From Ferrimonas sediminum (GTDB lineage Bacteria > Pseudomonadota > Gammaproteobacteria > Enterobacterales > Shewanellaceae): a DNA stretch of 64,000 nucleotides. A model generated the notes under the pieces. That model was not told where the DNA came from, ran no database searches, and worked only from the letters and a program-made list of their open reading frames with translations. The stretch lies in the NCBI RefSeq assembly GCF_900100175.1, contig NZ_FNEM01000004.1:299368-363367 (forward strand), in the 5' to 3' direction. Below are positions 50,150 to 60,772 of the stretch, in pieces; position 1 is the stretch's first letter, and every line of letters starts with the position of its first letter. The translations under genes and the position numbers were made by a program.

Positions 50150-51166
50150 ATGCGAATCTTTGTCAGCCAGTTGAGCCAGCACCTGGCTCAACTGCCTGCC
50201 GTTTTCATGGTCTTTGGCGATGACATTCTGTTGCGGGAAGAAGCCCGCAACGAGATTCGCCAGGCCGCCCGCCAAGCCGGCTTCGACGAACGCCTGTCTC
50301 TGGTGCAGGAATCCCCCTTCAACTGGAACGACCTGGCCCTGGAGTGTCAGTCGATGTCGCTGTTCTCCAGCCGTCGCCTGATTGAACTGGAGCTACCCAA
50401 TAGCAAACCCGGCGCCGACGGCAGTGCGGTGTTATCCGAGCTGGCCGGTCAGTTGCAAGACACCATTTTGCTGCTGCACGGGCCCAAACTGGCCAAGGAG
50501 CAGACCAACAGCAAATGGTTCAAAGCCCTGGACAAGCAAGGGCTCTACGTTCAGGCGGTGACTCCCGAAGGGCAGCACTACCTGCGGTGGCTGCAGCATC
50601 GCCTGCGCCACCATGGGGTCAATCTTCAGCCGGACGCATTGCACCAGTTTGCTGACCTGTTTGAGGGCAACCTGCTGGCCGCCGATCAGGCCATGGCGCA
50701 ATTGGCGCTGCTGGCCGGCAACCGCAGCGTCGGCGGAGACGCCCTGGGCAGGCTGCTGCACAACCAATCCCGCTATACGGTATTTCAGCTCACCGACGCC
50801 TTGTTGGCAGGCCATAGCGATAAGGCTCTGACGGTACTCAACCAGCTACGTCAGGAGGAGATCGCGCCGGTTCTGATCAATTGGGCGCTGGTGCGCGAGT
50901 TGCAGGTGTTGTGTCAGTTGCAACAGGGGCAGCAACAGGGCAGCAACCTCAACGAGCTGTTCAAGCAGCAGCGCATCTGGGCCAAGCGCCAACCCCTGTA
51001 CCGCAACTGTCTGCAGCGGCTTCCGCTCCCCAGGCTGGGGCAACTGTTGGGGCTCTGTGGTCAATTGGAGCTGCAGATCAAAGGCGAAGGAGAGGCCCCC
51101 TGGAGCGGCCTTGCCGAGTTGTGCCTGGGCTTTAACCCTCGATACCCGCTGTTTCCTGCCCTATGA
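50150..51166 (+). CDS. holA: DNA polymerase III delta subunit
   Basis: Clamp-loader subunit that opens the beta sliding clamp. The 338-residue product starts right after the lptE stop and has an N-terminal AAA-like domain with VFGDDILLREEA, a central helical lid and a C-terminal collar domain. The start MRIFVSQLSQHLAQLPAVFMVFGDD is typical of gamma-proteobacterial HolA (family-typical text VFGDDILLREEARN). The stop overlaps nadD as ATGA. leuS-lptE-holA-nadD matches E. coli. Confidence 0.95.
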   Translation: MRIFVSQLSQHLAQLPAVFMVFGDDILLREEARNEIRQAARQAGFDERLSLVQESPFNWNDLALECQSMSLFSSRRLIELELPNSKPGADGSAVLSELAGQLQDTILLLHGPKLAKEQTNSKWFKALDKQGLYVQAVTPEGQHYLRWLQHRLRHHGVNLQPDALHQFADLFEGNLLAADQAMAQLALLAGNRSVGGDALGRLLHNQSRYTVFQLTDALLAGHSDKALTVLNQLRQEEIAPVLINWALVRELQVLCQLQQGQQQGSNLNELFKQQRIWAKRQPLYRNCLQRLPLPRLGQLLGLCGQLELQIKGEGEAPWSGLAELCLGFNPRYPLFPAL

Positions 51167-51828
51167 GTCTGACCGCGATCGGCCTGCTGGGGGGCACGTT
51201 TGATCCCATTCACAACGGCCACCTGAAAATGGCCACCGACGCCCTGGCGCAATTTCAGCTGGATGAGGTGCGACTGCTGCCCAACCATCAGCCTCCCCAT
51301 AAGGCGGCCACCGGCGCCAGCAGTGAGCAACGCCTGCAGATGGTCAGGCTCGCCTGTGGCACCCACCCTCAGCTGAGCGTGGACGATAGAGAGCTGCACC
51401 GACGCCAGCCCTCCTACACCGTCGATACCCTGGAGTCGTTGCGGCAGGACCACCCCCATGCGGCATTGTGTTTCATTATCGGCATGGACTCCCTCAACAG
51501 TTTTGCTCACTGGCACCGGCCGCAGCGCATTCTGGAGCTGGCCCACCTGATTGTCTGTCGCCGCCAGGACGTTGACCTGAATCTGAGCCCCGCCGCCAAA
51601 ACACTGCTGAAAGGGCGAATAACTGAAGATAACCAGTCCATTAGGCACCAACTACAGGGACAGGTTGTACTCACCGAACTGCAGCCTCCCGGGGTATCAT
51701 CCACCGAGATCCGCCACAGACTGCAGCAAGGACTGGCCGTCGACACTCTGCTGCCCCCAGCGGTGATCAATTTTATTCAGGCCCAGCGCCTCTATTTCCA
51801 TGGAGTCAGTCGAAGCGGCAGGGTATAA
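51163..51828 (+). CDS. nadD: nicotinate-nucleotide adenylyltransferase
   Basis: Makes deamido-NAD from nicotinate mononucleotide and ATP. The 221-residue enzyme has GGTFDPIHNGH (10-20), the nucleotidyltransferase motif, and STEIRHRLQQG near the C-terminus. It overlaps holA by four bases. Inside its end lies TATAAT (51824-51829) with a weak -35 (TGGAGT) 17 bases upstream, a possible promoter for rsfS. Confidence 0.96.
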   Translation: MSLTAIGLLGGTFDPIHNGHLKMATDALAQFQLDEVRLLPNHQPPHKAATGASSEQRLQMVRLACGTHPQLSVDDRELHRRQPSYTVDTLESLRQDHPHAALCFIIGMDSLNSFAHWHRPQRILELAHLIVCRRQDVDLNLSPAAKTLLKGRITEDNQSIRHQLQGQVVLTELQPPGVSSTEIRHRLQQGLAVDTLLPPAVINFIQAQRLYFHGVSRSGRV

Positions 51829-51864
51829 TGTCTGGCTTTGTGTCAAACCGAATTGGAGCCAGCA

Positions 51865-52200
51865 GTGACCCCTGTTGAACTGAAAGACTTTGTAGTAGAG
51901 AAAGCGGAAGAGCTGAAGTGCCGGGACCTGGTGGTTTTGGACATCAGCGACAAATCCACCATCGCCGATTTTATGGTGGTGTGCAGCGGCACCTCGAAAA
52001 CCCACGTTCGCGCCATTGCCGAAAACGTTGCCCTGGAAGCCAAACGAATTGATCTGGCCCCTCTGGGTGTGGAAGGTAAAGAGTCCGGCGAATGGGTACT
52101 GGTGGATCTGGGTGACGTGATTCTGCATGCTATGCAGGAGCAAACCCGTGACTTCTACCAACTGGAGAAGCTGTGGTCCGCTCATCCGGATCAGAAGTAA
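51865..52200 (+). CDS. rsfS: ribosomal silencing factor RsfS
   Basis: Binds ribosomal protein L14 (uL14) and blocks subunit joining in starved cells. From the GTG at 51865 it has 111 residues; the GTG is preferred because GGAG lies 6 bases upstream. The Iojap/RsfS core shows VVLDISDKSTIADFMVVCSG and ESGEWVLVDLGDVILHAM. It lies 36 bases after nadD and 3 bases before rlmH, the usual pairing. Confidence 0.94.
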   Translation: MTPVELKDFVVEKAEELKCRDLVVLDISDKSTIADFMVVCSGTSKTHVRAIAENVALEAKRIDLAPLGVEGKESGEWVLVDLGDVILHAMQEQTRDFYQLEKLWSAHPDQK

Positions 52201-52203
52201 TCC

Positions 52204-52671
52204 ATGAAGATCAAGCTGATCGCCGTTGGCACCAAAATGCCGGCCTGGGTGCAGACCGGTTTTAACGAGTATCAGCGCCGCTTTCCCCGGGACATGCCGC
52301 TGGAATTGATTGAGATTCCCGCCGGCAAACGCGGTAAAAATGCCGACATCGCCCGCATTCTCGAGAAAGAGGGAGACGCGATGCTGGCTGCCTGTCAGGG
52401 CTGTCGTATTGTCACTCTGGATATTCCGGGCAAACCCTGGGACACACCGACGCTGGCGCAGCAACTGGAGCGGTGGCAGATGGATGGCCGCGATGTGGCG
52501 ATATTGATTGGCGGACCTGAAGGTCTGGCTCCGGCTTGCAAACAGGCAGCGGAACAGAGTTGGTCGCTGTCCAATCTGACCTTGCCCCACCCTCTGGTTC
52601 GGGTCATTATGGCGGAAAGCCTGTATCGGGGCTGGAGCATCAACAACAACCACCCGTACCACAGAGAGTAA
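52204..52671 (+). CDS. rlmH: 23S rRNA pseudouridine-1915 N3-methyltransferase
   Basis: Methylates the pseudouridine at 1915 in helix 69 of 23S rRNA. The 155-residue SPOUT-family protein has the C-terminal knot with [11 protein letters not shown] and [12 protein letters not shown] and ends NNNHPYHRE. It follows rsfS after 3 bases, and its stop overlaps the mrdA ATG as TAATG. Confidence 0.97.
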   Translation: MKIKLIAVGTKMPAWVQTGFNEYQRRFPRDMPLELIEIPAGKRGKNADIARILEKEGDAMLAACQGCRIVTLDIPGKPWDTPTLAQQLERWQMDGRDVAILIGGPEGLAPACKQAAEQSWSLSNLTLPHPLVRVIMAESLYRGWSINNNHPYHRE

Positions 52672-54548
52672 TGCGTTTTTATCAACGTACCAAGATTCGC
52701 GACAACGCAGCCGAAACCGCCCTGTTTAAACGCCGGGCGGTGGCTTGCTTTGTCGGGGTCATCGCGCTCATCGCTGTACTGCTCAGTAACCTGTATGTCA
52801 TTCAGGTCGTCGACCACAGTGAATACCAGACCCGCTCCAACGACAACCGCATTCGGGTCATCCCCATCGCTCCGAATCGCGGCCTTATCTACGATCGCCA
52901 CGGCACTCTGCTTGCAGAGAATCAGCCGGTCTACTCTCTGGAAGTGATTGCCGAGCAGGCTCCCGACCTGGACCAGAGCCTGCAGGAGCTGGCACAGCTG
53001 TATCAGATCCCCGAAACCGAACAGCGGGAGTTTCTGAAACGGGTAAAGGGCCAGAAACGCTTCAAACCCACCACCCTGCTTAGCCAACTCAGCGAAGAGC
53101 AGGTGGCAGAATTCAGCGTCAACCAGCACCGCTACCCCGGCTTTCAGATCAGCGCCGGCCTAAAACGCTACTACCCCTATAAGCAGACCCTGACCCATAC
53201 CCTGGGTTACGTCGCCCGCATCAACCACAATGACGTTACCCGCCTGGATCAAGAGGGCAAGTCGGCCATGTACGCCGCCACCAAGGACATCGGCAAGCTG
53301 GGGATCGAGCGTTTCTATGAGGAACAGCTCCATGGCCAGCCCGGTTTGCAGGAGGTTGAAGTCAACAGCCGCGGCCGCATCGTCCGTACTCTGGACACCA
53401 CCGCACCATCTGCGGGCAAAGACCTTCAGTTAACCCTGGATCTGCAACTGCAACAGAAGGCGGAACAGCTGATGTCCGGCCATCGCGGCGCCCTGGTCGC
53501 CATGGATCCCCGTGATGGTGGCGTGCTGGCCATGGTGTCCAACCCCAGCTATGACCCCAACCTGTTTGTCCATGGCATCAGCGGAAAAGCCTACAGTGGC
53601 CTGCTGAATGACGCCTCCCGCCCCTTGATCAACCGCGCTACACAAGGGCAGTACGCTCCGGCTTCCACGGTCAAACCAATGCTGGCACTGGCAGGGTTGG
53701 AGGAGAAAAAGATCACCGAAAAGAGCCGCATCTGGGATCCAGGCTGGTGGCAAATCCCCGGGGTTGAACGCAAATACCGCAACTGGAAGCGCTGGGGCCA
53801 TGGCTGGGTCGATGTCGTCGATGCACTGGTCAAGTCCAACGACACCTTCTTTTACGATCTGGCCTACAACATGGGCATCGATACCATCAGTCAGTACATG
53901 CTGCAGTTCGGATTTGGCCAGTACTCCGGCATCGATTTGAAAGAGGAGTCTGCCGGGATCATGCCGTCCCGTGACTGGAAGCGTCTGCGCTATAAGGAGC
54001 CTTGGTACATCGGCGATACCATCTCGGTGGGGATTGGCCAGGGCTACTGGACCACCACTCCGCTGCAGCTCACCGAGGCGCTCACGGTGATGATCAACCG
54101 CGGCCAACACCTCACGCCGCACCTGCTGAGATCCATGGGCAACGACGGCCACATGGATGCCATCCCCCTGTCCGAGCGACCACCACTGGTGCTGAGCAAC
54201 GATAAGGCCTGGGACATCGTCCATGAGGCGATGATCAAAACCGCCAGCAAGCGTTTTGCCGACGCCTCATACACCGCCGCCATCAAAACCGGTACCGCCC
54301 AGGTCTTCGGCCTGGCAGAAGACGCCAAATATGAAAAAGACAAGATTGCCGAACACCTGCGGGATAACGCCCTGATCGTCGGCTATGCCCCGGCTGAGAA
54401 CCCCACTATCGCCCTGACGGTGGTACTGGAGAATGCCGGTTGGGGTGGCGCCAACGCCGGCCCCATCGCCCGCGCCCTGCTGGACCACTACCTGGATCCG
54501 GCAGACACCAATTCCGACAGCATAAAGACCGCCAGTAATCATGAGTAA
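52671..54548 (+). CDS. mrdA: penicillin-binding protein 2 (elongation-specific transpeptidase)
   Basis: Cross-links peptidoglycan during cell elongation together with RodA. The 625-residue protein has one N-terminal membrane helix (about 24-45), a pedestal domain, and a transpeptidase domain with the active Ser332 in ASTVKP (SxxK), SND at about 390 and KTGTAQVFG near 540. Ser332 aligns with Ser330 of E. coli PBP2. The ATG at 52671 lies inside the rlmH stop codon. It overlaps mrdB by eight bases, so the two elongation proteins are coupled. Confidence 0.96.
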   Translation: MRFYQRTKIRDNAAETALFKRRAVACFVGVIALIAVLLSNLYVIQVVDHSEYQTRSNDNRIRVIPIAPNRGLIYDRHGTLLAENQPVYSLEVIAEQAPDLDQSLQELAQLYQIPETEQREFLKRVKGQKRFKPTTLLSQLSEEQVAEFSVNQHRYPGFQISAGLKRYYPYKQTLTHTLGYVARINHNDVTRLDQEGKSAMYAATKDIGKLGIERFYEEQLHGQPGLQEVEVNSRGRIVRTLDTTAPSAGKDLQLTLDLQLQQKAEQLMSGHRGALVAMDPRDGGVLAMVSNPSYDPNLFVHGISGKAYSGLLNDASRPLINRATQGQYAPASTVKPMLALAGLEEKKITEKSRIWDPGWWQIPGVERKYRNWKRWGHGWVDVVDALVKSNDTFFYDLAYNMGIDTISQYMLQFGFGQYSGIDLKEESAGIMPSRDWKRLRYKEPWYIGDTISVGIGQGYWTTTPLQLTEALTVMINRGQHLTPHLLRSMGNDGHMDAIPLSERPPLVLSNDKAWDIVHEAMIKTASKRFADASYTAAIKTGTAQVFGLAEDAKYEKDKIAEHLRDNALIVGYAPAENPTIALTVVLENAGWGGANAGPIARALLDHYLDPADTNSDSIKTASNHE

Positions 54549-55647
54549 AGTACGCAAAGGCCCCAACATCTGGCTCAGACTGCACATCGATCTGCCCTTG
54601 CTGCTCGGCATTCTGGCGCTGATGGGGTTTGGCCTGATGGTGCTGTACGCCGCCAGCGGTCAAAGCTCTTTTATGCTGGAAAAGCAACTAATTCGAATCG
54701 CTCTGTCGCTGCTGGTGATGTTTGCCTTGGCTCAGATCAATCCGGAAGTATTCCGCCGATGGGCCCTGCCGATCTTCATTGTCGGCATCATCCTGCTGAT
54801 CGCGGTCGACCTGTTTGGTGAGGTTAACAAAGGCGCCCAGCGCTGGCTCAACCTGGGTTTTATGGAGTTTCAGCCCTCGGAGTTGATGAAACTGGCCTTT
54901 CCCATCACCATGGCCTGGTACATCAGCCGCTACCCCCTGCCCCCCAAGAAACGCTACCTGGCAGGCGGCGCCGCCATTCTGCTGGTACCGACGCTGCTGA
55001 TCGCCTCGCAACCGGACCTGGGCACCTCGATTCTGGTGGCGGCTTCCGGTGTCTTTGTGCTGTTCCTGTCCGGCATGAGCTGGGCGGTCGTGGGCATGTG
55101 CATCGTCAGTGTGCTGGCCTTCCTGCCGGTGCTCTGGTTCTATCTGATGAAAGACTACCAGCGCACCCGGGTCATGACCCTGCTGGATCCGGAAAAGGAT
55201 CCCCTGGGGGCGGGCTACCACATCATTCAGTCCAAGATCGCCATCGGCTCCGGCGGCCTCAGCGGCAAAGGCTGGCTGGGCGGTACCCAGTCTCAGCTTC
55301 AGTTCCTGCCGGAGCGCCATACCGACTTCATTTTTGCCGTCCTGGGCGAGGAGTTCGGCCTGATCGGCGCGTTGATACTGCTGACACTGTATCTGTTTAT
55401 CGTCGGCCGCGGCCTGGTTATCGCCTCGCGGGCACAGACACCGTTTGCCCGCTTGCTCGGAGGCAGCATCGTGCTGACATTTTTTGTGTATGTATTTGTA
55501 AACATCGGCATGGTTTCCGGCATCCTGCCCGTGGTGGGCGTACCTTTGCCGCTGGTCTCTTACGGCGGCACCTCAATGCTGACATTGATGGCGGGATTTG
55601 GCATGCTGATGGCAATTCACACCCACCGGCGCTTTATCGGCCGCTAA
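54541..55647 (+). CDS. mrdB: peptidoglycan glycosyltransferase RodA
   Basis: SEDS-family polymerase of the elongation complex, partner of PBP2. The 368-residue protein has about ten membrane helices, the SEDS motifs [26 protein letters not shown] and [15 protein letters not shown], and ends [16 protein letters not shown]. Overlap with mrdA couples synthesis of the two partners. The membrane-bound lytic transglycosylase gene follows after 5 bases. Confidence 0.96.
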   Translation: MSKVRKGPNIWLRLHIDLPLLLGILALMGFGLMVLYAASGQSSFMLEKQLIRIALSLLVMFALAQINPEVFRRWALPIFIVGIILLIAVDLFGEVNKGAQRWLNLGFMEFQPSELMKLAFPITMAWYISRYPLPPKKRYLAGGAAILLVPTLLIASQPDLGTSILVAASGVFVLFLSGMSWAVVGMCIVSVLAFLPVLWFYLMKDYQRTRVMTLLDPEKDPLGAGYHIIQSKIAIGSGGLSGKGWLGGTQSQLQFLPERHTDFIFAVLGEEFGLIGALILLTLYLFIVGRGLVIASRAQTPFARLLGGSIVLTFFVYVFVNIGMVSGILPVVGVPLPLVSYGGTSMLTLMAGFGMLMAIHTHRRFIGR

Positions 55648-55652
55648 AATGG

Positions 55653-56615
55653 ATGACCAGGATGGCAAAAAGGCTCCTGATTCCGGCACTGCTGCTCTGC
55701 AGTGCCGCACATGCAACCACACCACAGCAACAATTTATTGAGGACTGGACCGCCAAAGGTCTCAGCCCCGACTACCTGAATCAAGCCCTGGCCCAGGCCG
55801 AAAAAGATCCCGAGGTGTTAGCCGCCATTTCCACCCCCTGGGAAGCCAAACCCTGGTACCAATACCGACAGCTGTTCCTGACCCAGGAGCGACTCGACGA
55901 TGGTCTGGCGTTCTGGAAAGCTCACCAGGACACCCTGGCCCGGGCCGAACAACAATACGGCGTCGACGCCGCCATGATCGTCGCCATCATCGGCATCGAA
56001 ACCCGCTATGGTCAGTTCACCGGCCGCTATCCGGTGCTCAACGCCCTCTATACCCTGGGATTTTACTACCCGAAGCGGGCGAAGTTCTTCTCCTCGGAGC
56101 TGGGGCATTATCTCAAGCTGGCCCAACAGGAGGGCTGGTCCCTGTCCGACATCAAAGGCTCCTATGCCGGCGCCATGGGCTGGGGGCAGTTTATCCCCTC
56201 CAGCTACCTGGCCTACGCGGTGGACTTCGATGGCGACGGCAAACGGGATCTGCTCAACAACCCGGTCGATGCCATCGGCAGCGTGGCCAACTACTTTGCC
56301 GAACACAAATGGCGCCTCGGCGCACCGGTGGCGCAGGCCGTCGACACCCCCTCCGTATCACTGAGCGCCCCGGACAGCTGGCAGGGTAAGCCCCTGACCA
56401 CCACCGTGGCCCAGCTAAAGGCCAAAGGCGTTGACGTCTCCGGCCCCGAATCCGACACCGCCGCCATTTTGATGCTGCAAAGTGCAGAGGACCAACAGCA
56501 GGCCTATCAGGTCTCCAGTAACTTCTACACCATCACCCGCTACAATCGCAGCCCCCTGTATGCCATGGCGGCCCATGAGTTCTCACAACGGTTGCACAAT
56601 GGCTTCTATCAATAA
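55653..56615 (+). CDS. mltB: lytic murein transglycosylase B
   Basis: Cleaves the MurNAc-GlcNAc bond of peptidoglycan. The 320-residue product has a signal peptide and the MltB-type catalytic Glu116 in GIETRYGQFTG, with AMGWGQFIPSSY further on. The sequence around the signal ends LLLCSAAHA; the residue before Cys is Leu, so this is probably not a lipoprotein, unlike E. coli MltB. An ATG three codons later (55662) is an equally possible start. The gene order rodA-mltB-rlpA-dacA resembles Pseudomonas rather than E. coli. It overlaps rlpA by 17 bases. Confidence 0.9.
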   Translation: MTRMAKRLLIPALLLCSAAHATTPQQQFIEDWTAKGLSPDYLNQALAQAEKDPEVLAAISTPWEAKPWYQYRQLFLTQERLDDGLAFWKAHQDTLARAEQQYGVDAAMIVAIIGIETRYGQFTGRYPVLNALYTLGFYYPKRAKFFSSELGHYLKLAQQEGWSLSDIKGSYAGAMGWGQFIPSSYLAYAVDFDGDGKRDLLNNPVDAIGSVANYFAEHKWRLGAPVAQAVDTPSVSLSAPDSWQGKPLTTTVAQLKAKGVDVSGPESDTAAILMLQSAEDQQQAYQVSSNFYTITRYNRSPLYAMAAHEFSQRLHNGFYQ

Positions 56616-57390
56616 CCGGCTTATTCCACTGCTGCTGCCTGTGCTGATGATGGTCGGCTGCAGCAGCGGCCGCTACCACATGGATCAGGATCGGGCTCCA
56701 GATAATGCACCGGACGTCAGCCAACTGGAACAGCCCAAGCCCAGATATGAGCCTCCCAGCAAGCAGGGTAACCGCAACTATCAGGTGTTGGGCAAATCGT
56801 ACCAGGTGATGCCCAGTGCCAGTGGCTATCTGGAGGAGGGCACCGCCTCCTGGTATGGCGCAAAATTCCATGGACACCTGACCTCCAACGGTGAAACCTA
56901 CGATATGTATGGCTTCAGCGCCGCCCATAAGGCGTTGCCGCTGCCGACCTACCTGAAAGTCACCAACCTGGCCAATCAGAAAACCGTGATTGTAAGGGCC
57001 AATGATCGTGGCCCCTTCCATGGCGATCGGCTGATTGATCTCTCCTACGCCGCCGCCTACCATCTGGATATGCTTAAACAGGGCACCGCCCGGGTTCGGA
57101 TAGAGGCGCTGGCCACCGAAGCCAACCCGGCTCCCATGCTGCCCCAGGTAGCCACCCGGCAGTTTCTGCAGCTCACCGCCGCCTCCAACCAGGCCGCACT
57201 GATGCAGCTGGCTTCGAAACTGGAACAGCGGTACCAGGTTGCCAGCCGTCTGGTGCGCCAGGGCAATCTGTATAAACTGCAGCTTGGACCACTGCAGGAC
57301 CCGTTCAAGAGCCAGCAACTGTTGCAGACTCTACAGCGCGACGGCTACGACGGGGCGTTCACGGTTTATGAAACTTTAGAGCCGAAATGA
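56599..57390 (+). CDS. rlpA: septal-ring lytic transglycosylase / rare lipoprotein A
   Basis: Outer-membrane lipoprotein that cleaves denuded glycan strands at the division site in some species. The 263-residue product has a lipoprotein signal MMVGC (Cys21), a double-psi beta-barrel domain (about 81-168; GTASWYGAKFHG and ANDRGPFHGDRLIDLSYAA) and a C-terminal SPOR domain (about 186-260) that binds denuded glycans. The chosen ATG lies 17 bases inside mltB, so translation is coupled. dacA follows. Confidence 0.94.
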   Translation: MASINNRLIPLLLPVLMMVGCSSGRYHMDQDRAPDNAPDVSQLEQPKPRYEPPSKQGNRNYQVLGKSYQVMPSASGYLEEGTASWYGAKFHGHLTSNGETYDMYGFSAAHKALPLPTYLKVTNLANQKTVIVRANDRGPFHGDRLIDLSYAAAYHLDMLKQGTARVRIEALATEANPAPMLPQVATRQFLQLTAASNQAALMQLASKLEQRYQVASRLVRQGNLYKLQLGPLQDPFKSQQLLQTLQRDGYDGAFTVYETLEPK

Positions 57391-57417
57391 AACTTTTCTC
57401 CGGTCATCGGGGTCAAG

Positions 57418-57426
57418 TGATATACT
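57418..57426 (+). promoter_or_regulatory. extended -10 promoter candidate of dacA
   Basis: TGATATACT is an extended -10 (TGN-TATACT) 63 bases before the dacA ATG, in the gap after rlpA; no good -35 is present. Confidence 0.5.
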
Positions 57427-57488
57427 GCCCTTTCGGTGTTTCGACACTCGATTTGCATCAAACGTATAGGAATTCCAGTCAGATCATT

Positions 57489-58655
57489 ATGAATAAACTC
57501 AAGCAAACGCTGTCTGCCGTAACCGGCCTTCTCTTCGCCACCTCCACCATGGCGGTGCCCAGTGTGGTTCCCAATGCACCAACGGTTAACGCCACCGCCT
57601 ATGTGCTGATGGACTACCAGACCGGTCAGATTCTGGCGGAAGAGAACGCCTACGAGAAGCGCGCCCCAGCCAGTTTGACTAAGATGATGACCTCTTACGT
57701 ACTGGGCCAGGAGGTGGCACAAGGCAACGTTGCCCTGACCGACAATGTTAAGATCAGCAAGAAAGCCTGGTCCAAGAACTTCCCGGACTCCTCCAAGATG
57801 TTCATCGAGGTGGGCAAAGAGGTCAAACTGGAAGATCTGAACCGGGGCATGGTGATCCAATCCGGTAACGACGCCTGTGTCGCCATTGCCGAGCACGTTG
57901 CCGGCAGCGAAGGTGCATTTACCGACCTGATGAACGCCTGGACCGCTCAGTTAGGCATGGTTGACACCCACTTCGTCAACGCCCACGGCCTGGACTCCAC
58001 CGAGCACTTCACCACCGCCTACGACATGGCGCTACTGGGGCAGGCTCTGATTCGGGATGTGCCGGAAGAGTACGCCCTGTACAGTGAAAAAGAGTTCACC
58101 TTTAACAAGATTCGCCAGCATAACCGTAACGGCCTGCTGTGGGATCGCAGCCTGGGTGTCGATGGCATCAAGACCGGACACACCTCCAATGCCGGCTACA
58201 GCCTGGTAGCCTCGGCCGAGCGTGGCGGCATGCGCCTGGTCAGCGTGGTCATGGGAGCAAAAAGCGCGAGCAGCCGTGAAGCGGAAAGCAAAAAGCTGCT
58301 CAATTACGGCTTCCGCTTCTTTGAAACGGTGACCCCTTATAAAGCCGGTGACGAGTTCATCAGCCATAAAATCTGGTACGGCAGCGAACCTCAGGTGAGC
58401 CTGGGCGTGCTGGAAGACACTCCTGTTACCATCTACCGTGGCCAGGCGGAAAAGCTGGAAGCCAATTTCGAGCTGACCGAGGAGCTGAAGGCCCCACTGA
58501 CTAAAGGTCAGGTGGTCGGTAAGGTCTTCTTCCAGTTGGACGGCAAAGACATCGCCGAATACAAGTTGGTTGCTCTGCAAGACGTAGAAGAGGGCTCCTG
58601 GTTCAGTAAGTTGATCGATTACATCAAACTGCTGGTAGCCAGCTGGTTCAATTAA
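57489..58655 (+). CDS. dacA: D-alanyl-D-alanine carboxypeptidase (PBP5/6 family)
   Basis: Trims the terminal D-Ala from peptidoglycan pentapeptides. The 388-residue product has a signal peptide (about 1-22), the SxxK active Ser62 in PASLTK, SGN (125-127), KTG (228-230), a PBP5-like beta C-terminal domain and a C-terminal amphipathic membrane anchor ([17 protein letters not shown]). The ATG at 57489 opens the signal peptide; no strong ribosome site is visible (AGGAA is 17 bases away), so the true start could differ slightly. Confidence 0.95.
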   Translation: MNKLKQTLSAVTGLLFATSTMAVPSVVPNAPTVNATAYVLMDYQTGQILAEENAYEKRAPASLTKMMTSYVLGQEVAQGNVALTDNVKISKKAWSKNFPDSSKMFIEVGKEVKLEDLNRGMVIQSGNDACVAIAEHVAGSEGAFTDLMNAWTAQLGMVDTHFVNAHGLDSTEHFTTAYDMALLGQALIRDVPEEYALYSEKEFTFNKIRQHNRNGLLWDRSLGVDGIKTGHTSNAGYSLVASAERGGMRLVSVVMGAKSASSREAESKKLLNYGFRFFETVTPYKAGDEFISHKIWYGSEPQVSLGVLEDTPVTIYRGQAEKLEANFELTEELKAPLTKGQVVGKVFFQLDGKDIAEYKLVALQDVEEGSWFSKLIDYIKLLVASWFN

Positions 58656-58672
58656 CCGCCGTGGAATTCCTT

Positions 58673-58702
58673 AAAGAGGCCTGCCATGCGCAGGCCTCTT
58701 TT
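58673..58702 (+). terminator. rho-independent terminator of dacA
   Basis: AAGAGGCCTGC, loop CATGC, GCAGGCCTCTT, then TTTT. Confidence 0.85.
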
Positions 58703-58777
58703 GCATTGCCATACTTGAAATTTGATACACTGACCCCCATTAAGGCAGCTGTCGTAATTTTGAGCCGGAGTGAGACC

Positions 58778-59041
58778 ATGAACACCAAATTTGATGAACT
58801 GCTAGAGTTCCCCTGCCATTTTCCGTTTAAGGTAATTGGCCACGCCAGCGAACAGCTTCCCGATCAGGTGGTCGCCGTTGTTCAGGCCCATGCCCCCGGC
58901 GACTATCACCCGACGGTGCGCCCCAGCAGCAAGGGCAGCTACCACGCGGTGACCATCAATATCACTGCCACCAGCAAAGAGCAGCTGGAAACCCTGTACA
59001 CCGAACTTGGCGCAATCGACGGTGTAATCCGAGTTCTATAA
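58778..59041 (+). CDS. ybeD: DUF493 family protein YbeD
   Basis: Small 87-residue ferredoxin-like-fold protein of uncertain function, usually placed between dacA and lipB. Family-typical text includes [14 protein letters not shown] and [19 protein letters not shown]. The ATG at 58778 is preceded by GGAG at 8 bases; the open frame upstream crosses the dacA terminator. lipB begins 74 bases later with its own promoter signal. Confidence 0.92.
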   Translation: MNTKFDELLEFPCHFPFKVIGHASEQLPDQVVAVVQAHAPGDYHPTVRPSSKGSYHAVTINITATSKEQLETLYTELGAIDGVIRVL

Positions 59042-59074
59042 TGTGATCTACCTAGCATTTCCACTTTGCACAGG

Positions 59075-59080
59075 TATAAT
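59075..59080 (+). promoter_or_regulatory. -10 element of lipB
   Basis: A perfect TATAAT lies 36 bases upstream of the lipB start; the -35 region is poor, so activation or an alternative promoter form is possible. Confidence 0.5.
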
Positions 59081-59115
59081 GCGACCAACCTCCCCTAACT
59101 TGGCGTGATAAAGGA

Positions 59116-59769
59116 TTGGTCGCAAAAACTCTGATAGTGCGTCGTCTGGGCCTGCAGCCCTATGAGCCGATCTGGCAAGCGATGCAACGCTTCACCGACA
59201 CCCGCAATCAGGATGATGCCGACGAGCTGTGGCTGTTGGAACACGCTCCTGTCTTCACTCAGGGTCAGGCTGGCAAAGCCGAACACCTGCTTAATACCGG
59301 CGAAATTCCGGTGGTTCAGGTCGACCGGGGCGGTCAGGTCACCTACCACGGCCCGGGTCAATTGGTGGCCTACCCACTGCTAAACATCAAACGGTTGGGG
59401 ATCGGGGTACGGGAACTGGTGACTCAGATAGAGAGCAGCTTGATCGATCTACTGGCCCCCTATCAAGTCAATGCCTATGCCAAAGCCGATGCCCCCGGCG
59501 TTTATGTCGATGAGCGCAAAGTGGCCTCTCTGGGATTGCGCATCCGCAAAGGCTGCTCATTCCACGGCCTGGCTCTGAACGTTAATATGGATACCTCGCC
59601 GTTCCTGCGTATCAACCCCTGCGGCTATGCCGGCATGGAGATGGTGCAAACCGCCGATCTCGGCGGGCCAGCAACGGTTTCAGAGGCCGGCGATCGACTG
59701 GCTGACATATTCTATAACAAGCTGGGCTACACCCAGTTGACCCTGTTAGAAGGATTACCGCATGAGTGA
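59116..59769 (+). CDS. lipB: octanoyl-[ACP]:protein N-octanoyltransferase
   Basis: Transfers octanoate from acyl carrier protein to lipoyl domains, the first step of lipoate synthesis. From the TTG at 59116 the product has 217 residues, and the catalytic Lys135 and Cys169 fall at exactly the E. coli numbering, which supports this start. [12 protein letters not shown] and the Lys/Cys region [13 protein letters not shown] are clear. AAGG lies only one base before the TTG, an odd spacing. It overlaps lipA by eight bases. Confidence 0.93.
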   Translation: MVAKTLIVRRLGLQPYEPIWQAMQRFTDTRNQDDADELWLLEHAPVFTQGQAGKAEHLLNTGEIPVVQVDRGGQVTYHGPGQLVAYPLLNIKRLGIGVRELVTQIESSLIDLLAPYQVNAYAKADAPGVYVDERKVASLGLRIRKGCSFHGLALNVNMDTSPFLRINPCGYAGMEMVQTADLGGPATVSEAGDRLADIFYNKLGYTQLTLLEGLPHE

Positions 59770-60730
59770 ACGCCCAGAACGCCTGGTACCAGGCGTGAAG
59801 TTAAGGGACGCTGAAAAACTGGCTCGGATTCCGGTGAAAGTGGTACCGGTGGAACGCGAAAAAATGCTGCGCAAGCCGGATTGGCTGCGGGTCAAGCTGC
59901 CCTCATCCAGTCAGAAGATTGATGAAGTGAAGGGCGCCATGCGTAAACATGGGCTCCACTCGGTATGCGAAGAGGCCTCCTGCCCCAATCTGGCAGAGTG
60001 CTTTAACCATGGCACCGCGACCTTCATGATTCTCGGAGCCATCTGTACCCGCCGCTGTCCCTTCTGCGACGTTGCCCATGGCCGGCCGCTAAAACCGGAT
60101 GCTAATGAAGCCAAGAAGCTGGCGGAAACCATTCGCGACATGAAGCTCAAGTACGTGGTGATCACCTCGGTCGATCGCGATGACCTTAGAGACGGTGGCG
60201 CTCAGCATTTTGCCGATTGCATCCGCGAGATTCGAGCACTGTCTCCGCACATCAAAATTGAGATTCTGGTACCGGATTTCCGCGGTCGTATTGATCGGGC
60301 ACTGGAGATTCTGGCCACCGAGCCGCCAGATGTGTTCAACCACAACCTGGAAACCGCTCCCCGCCTGTACCGCAAAGCCCGTCCGGGGGCGAACTACCAA
60401 TGGTCACTGGATCTGCTGAAGCGCTTCAAAGCGATGCACCCCGCCATTCCGACCAAATCCGGTCTGATGATGGGGCTGGGCGAAACCAACGACGAGATTA
60501 AAGCGGTGCTTCAGGATCTGCGCAATCACGATGTCGAAATGCTGACCCTGGGCCAATACCTGCAACCCAGCCGGCATCACCTGCCAGTGGAACGCTACGT
60601 CCCACCAGCCGAGTTTGATGAGCTTAGGGAACACTCCCTACAGCTTGGCTTTACCCAGTCCGCTTGTGGTCCTCTGGTGCGCTCCAGCTACCATGCGGAC
60701 ATGCAGGCACAGGGTAAAGAGGTTAAATAG
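59762..60730 (+). CDS. lipA: lipoyl synthase
   Basis: Radical-SAM enzyme that inserts two sulfurs into the octanoyl chain made by LipB. The 322-residue product has the auxiliary cluster [12 protein letters not shown] (Cys69, 74, 80) and the radical-SAM cluster CTRRCPFC (Cys95, 99, 102), then GLGETNDE and QPSRHHLPV in the C-terminal half. Coupling to lipB by overlap completes the lipoate pair, and a strong terminator follows. Confidence 0.97.
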   Translation: MSERPERLVPGVKLRDAEKLARIPVKVVPVEREKMLRKPDWLRVKLPSSSQKIDEVKGAMRKHGLHSVCEEASCPNLAECFNHGTATFMILGAICTRRCPFCDVAHGRPLKPDANEAKKLAETIRDMKLKYVVITSVDRDDLRDGGAQHFADCIREIRALSPHIKIEILVPDFRGRIDRALEILATEPPDVFNHNLETAPRLYRKARPGANYQWSLDLLKRFKAMHPAIPTKSGLMMGLGETNDEIKAVLQDLRNHDVEMLTLGQYLQPSRHHLPVERYVPPAEFDELREHSLQLGFTQSACGPLVRSSYHADMQAQGKEVK

Positions 60731-60740
60731 AAGATTGCAG

Positions 60741-60772
60741 TAAAAAAGGAGCCGTATGGCTCCTTTTTTTAT
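60741..60772. terminator. bidirectional terminator between lipA and rimI
   Basis: AAAGGAGCC-GTAT-GGCTCC with seven T after; flanking A-run makes it usable for the convergent rimI. Confidence 0.92.

Noticed and set aside
55653..55720. Lipoprotein signal in MltB
   Set aside because: The Cys in the signal is preceded by Leu rather than Gly, Ala or Ser, so a lipobox is not supported.
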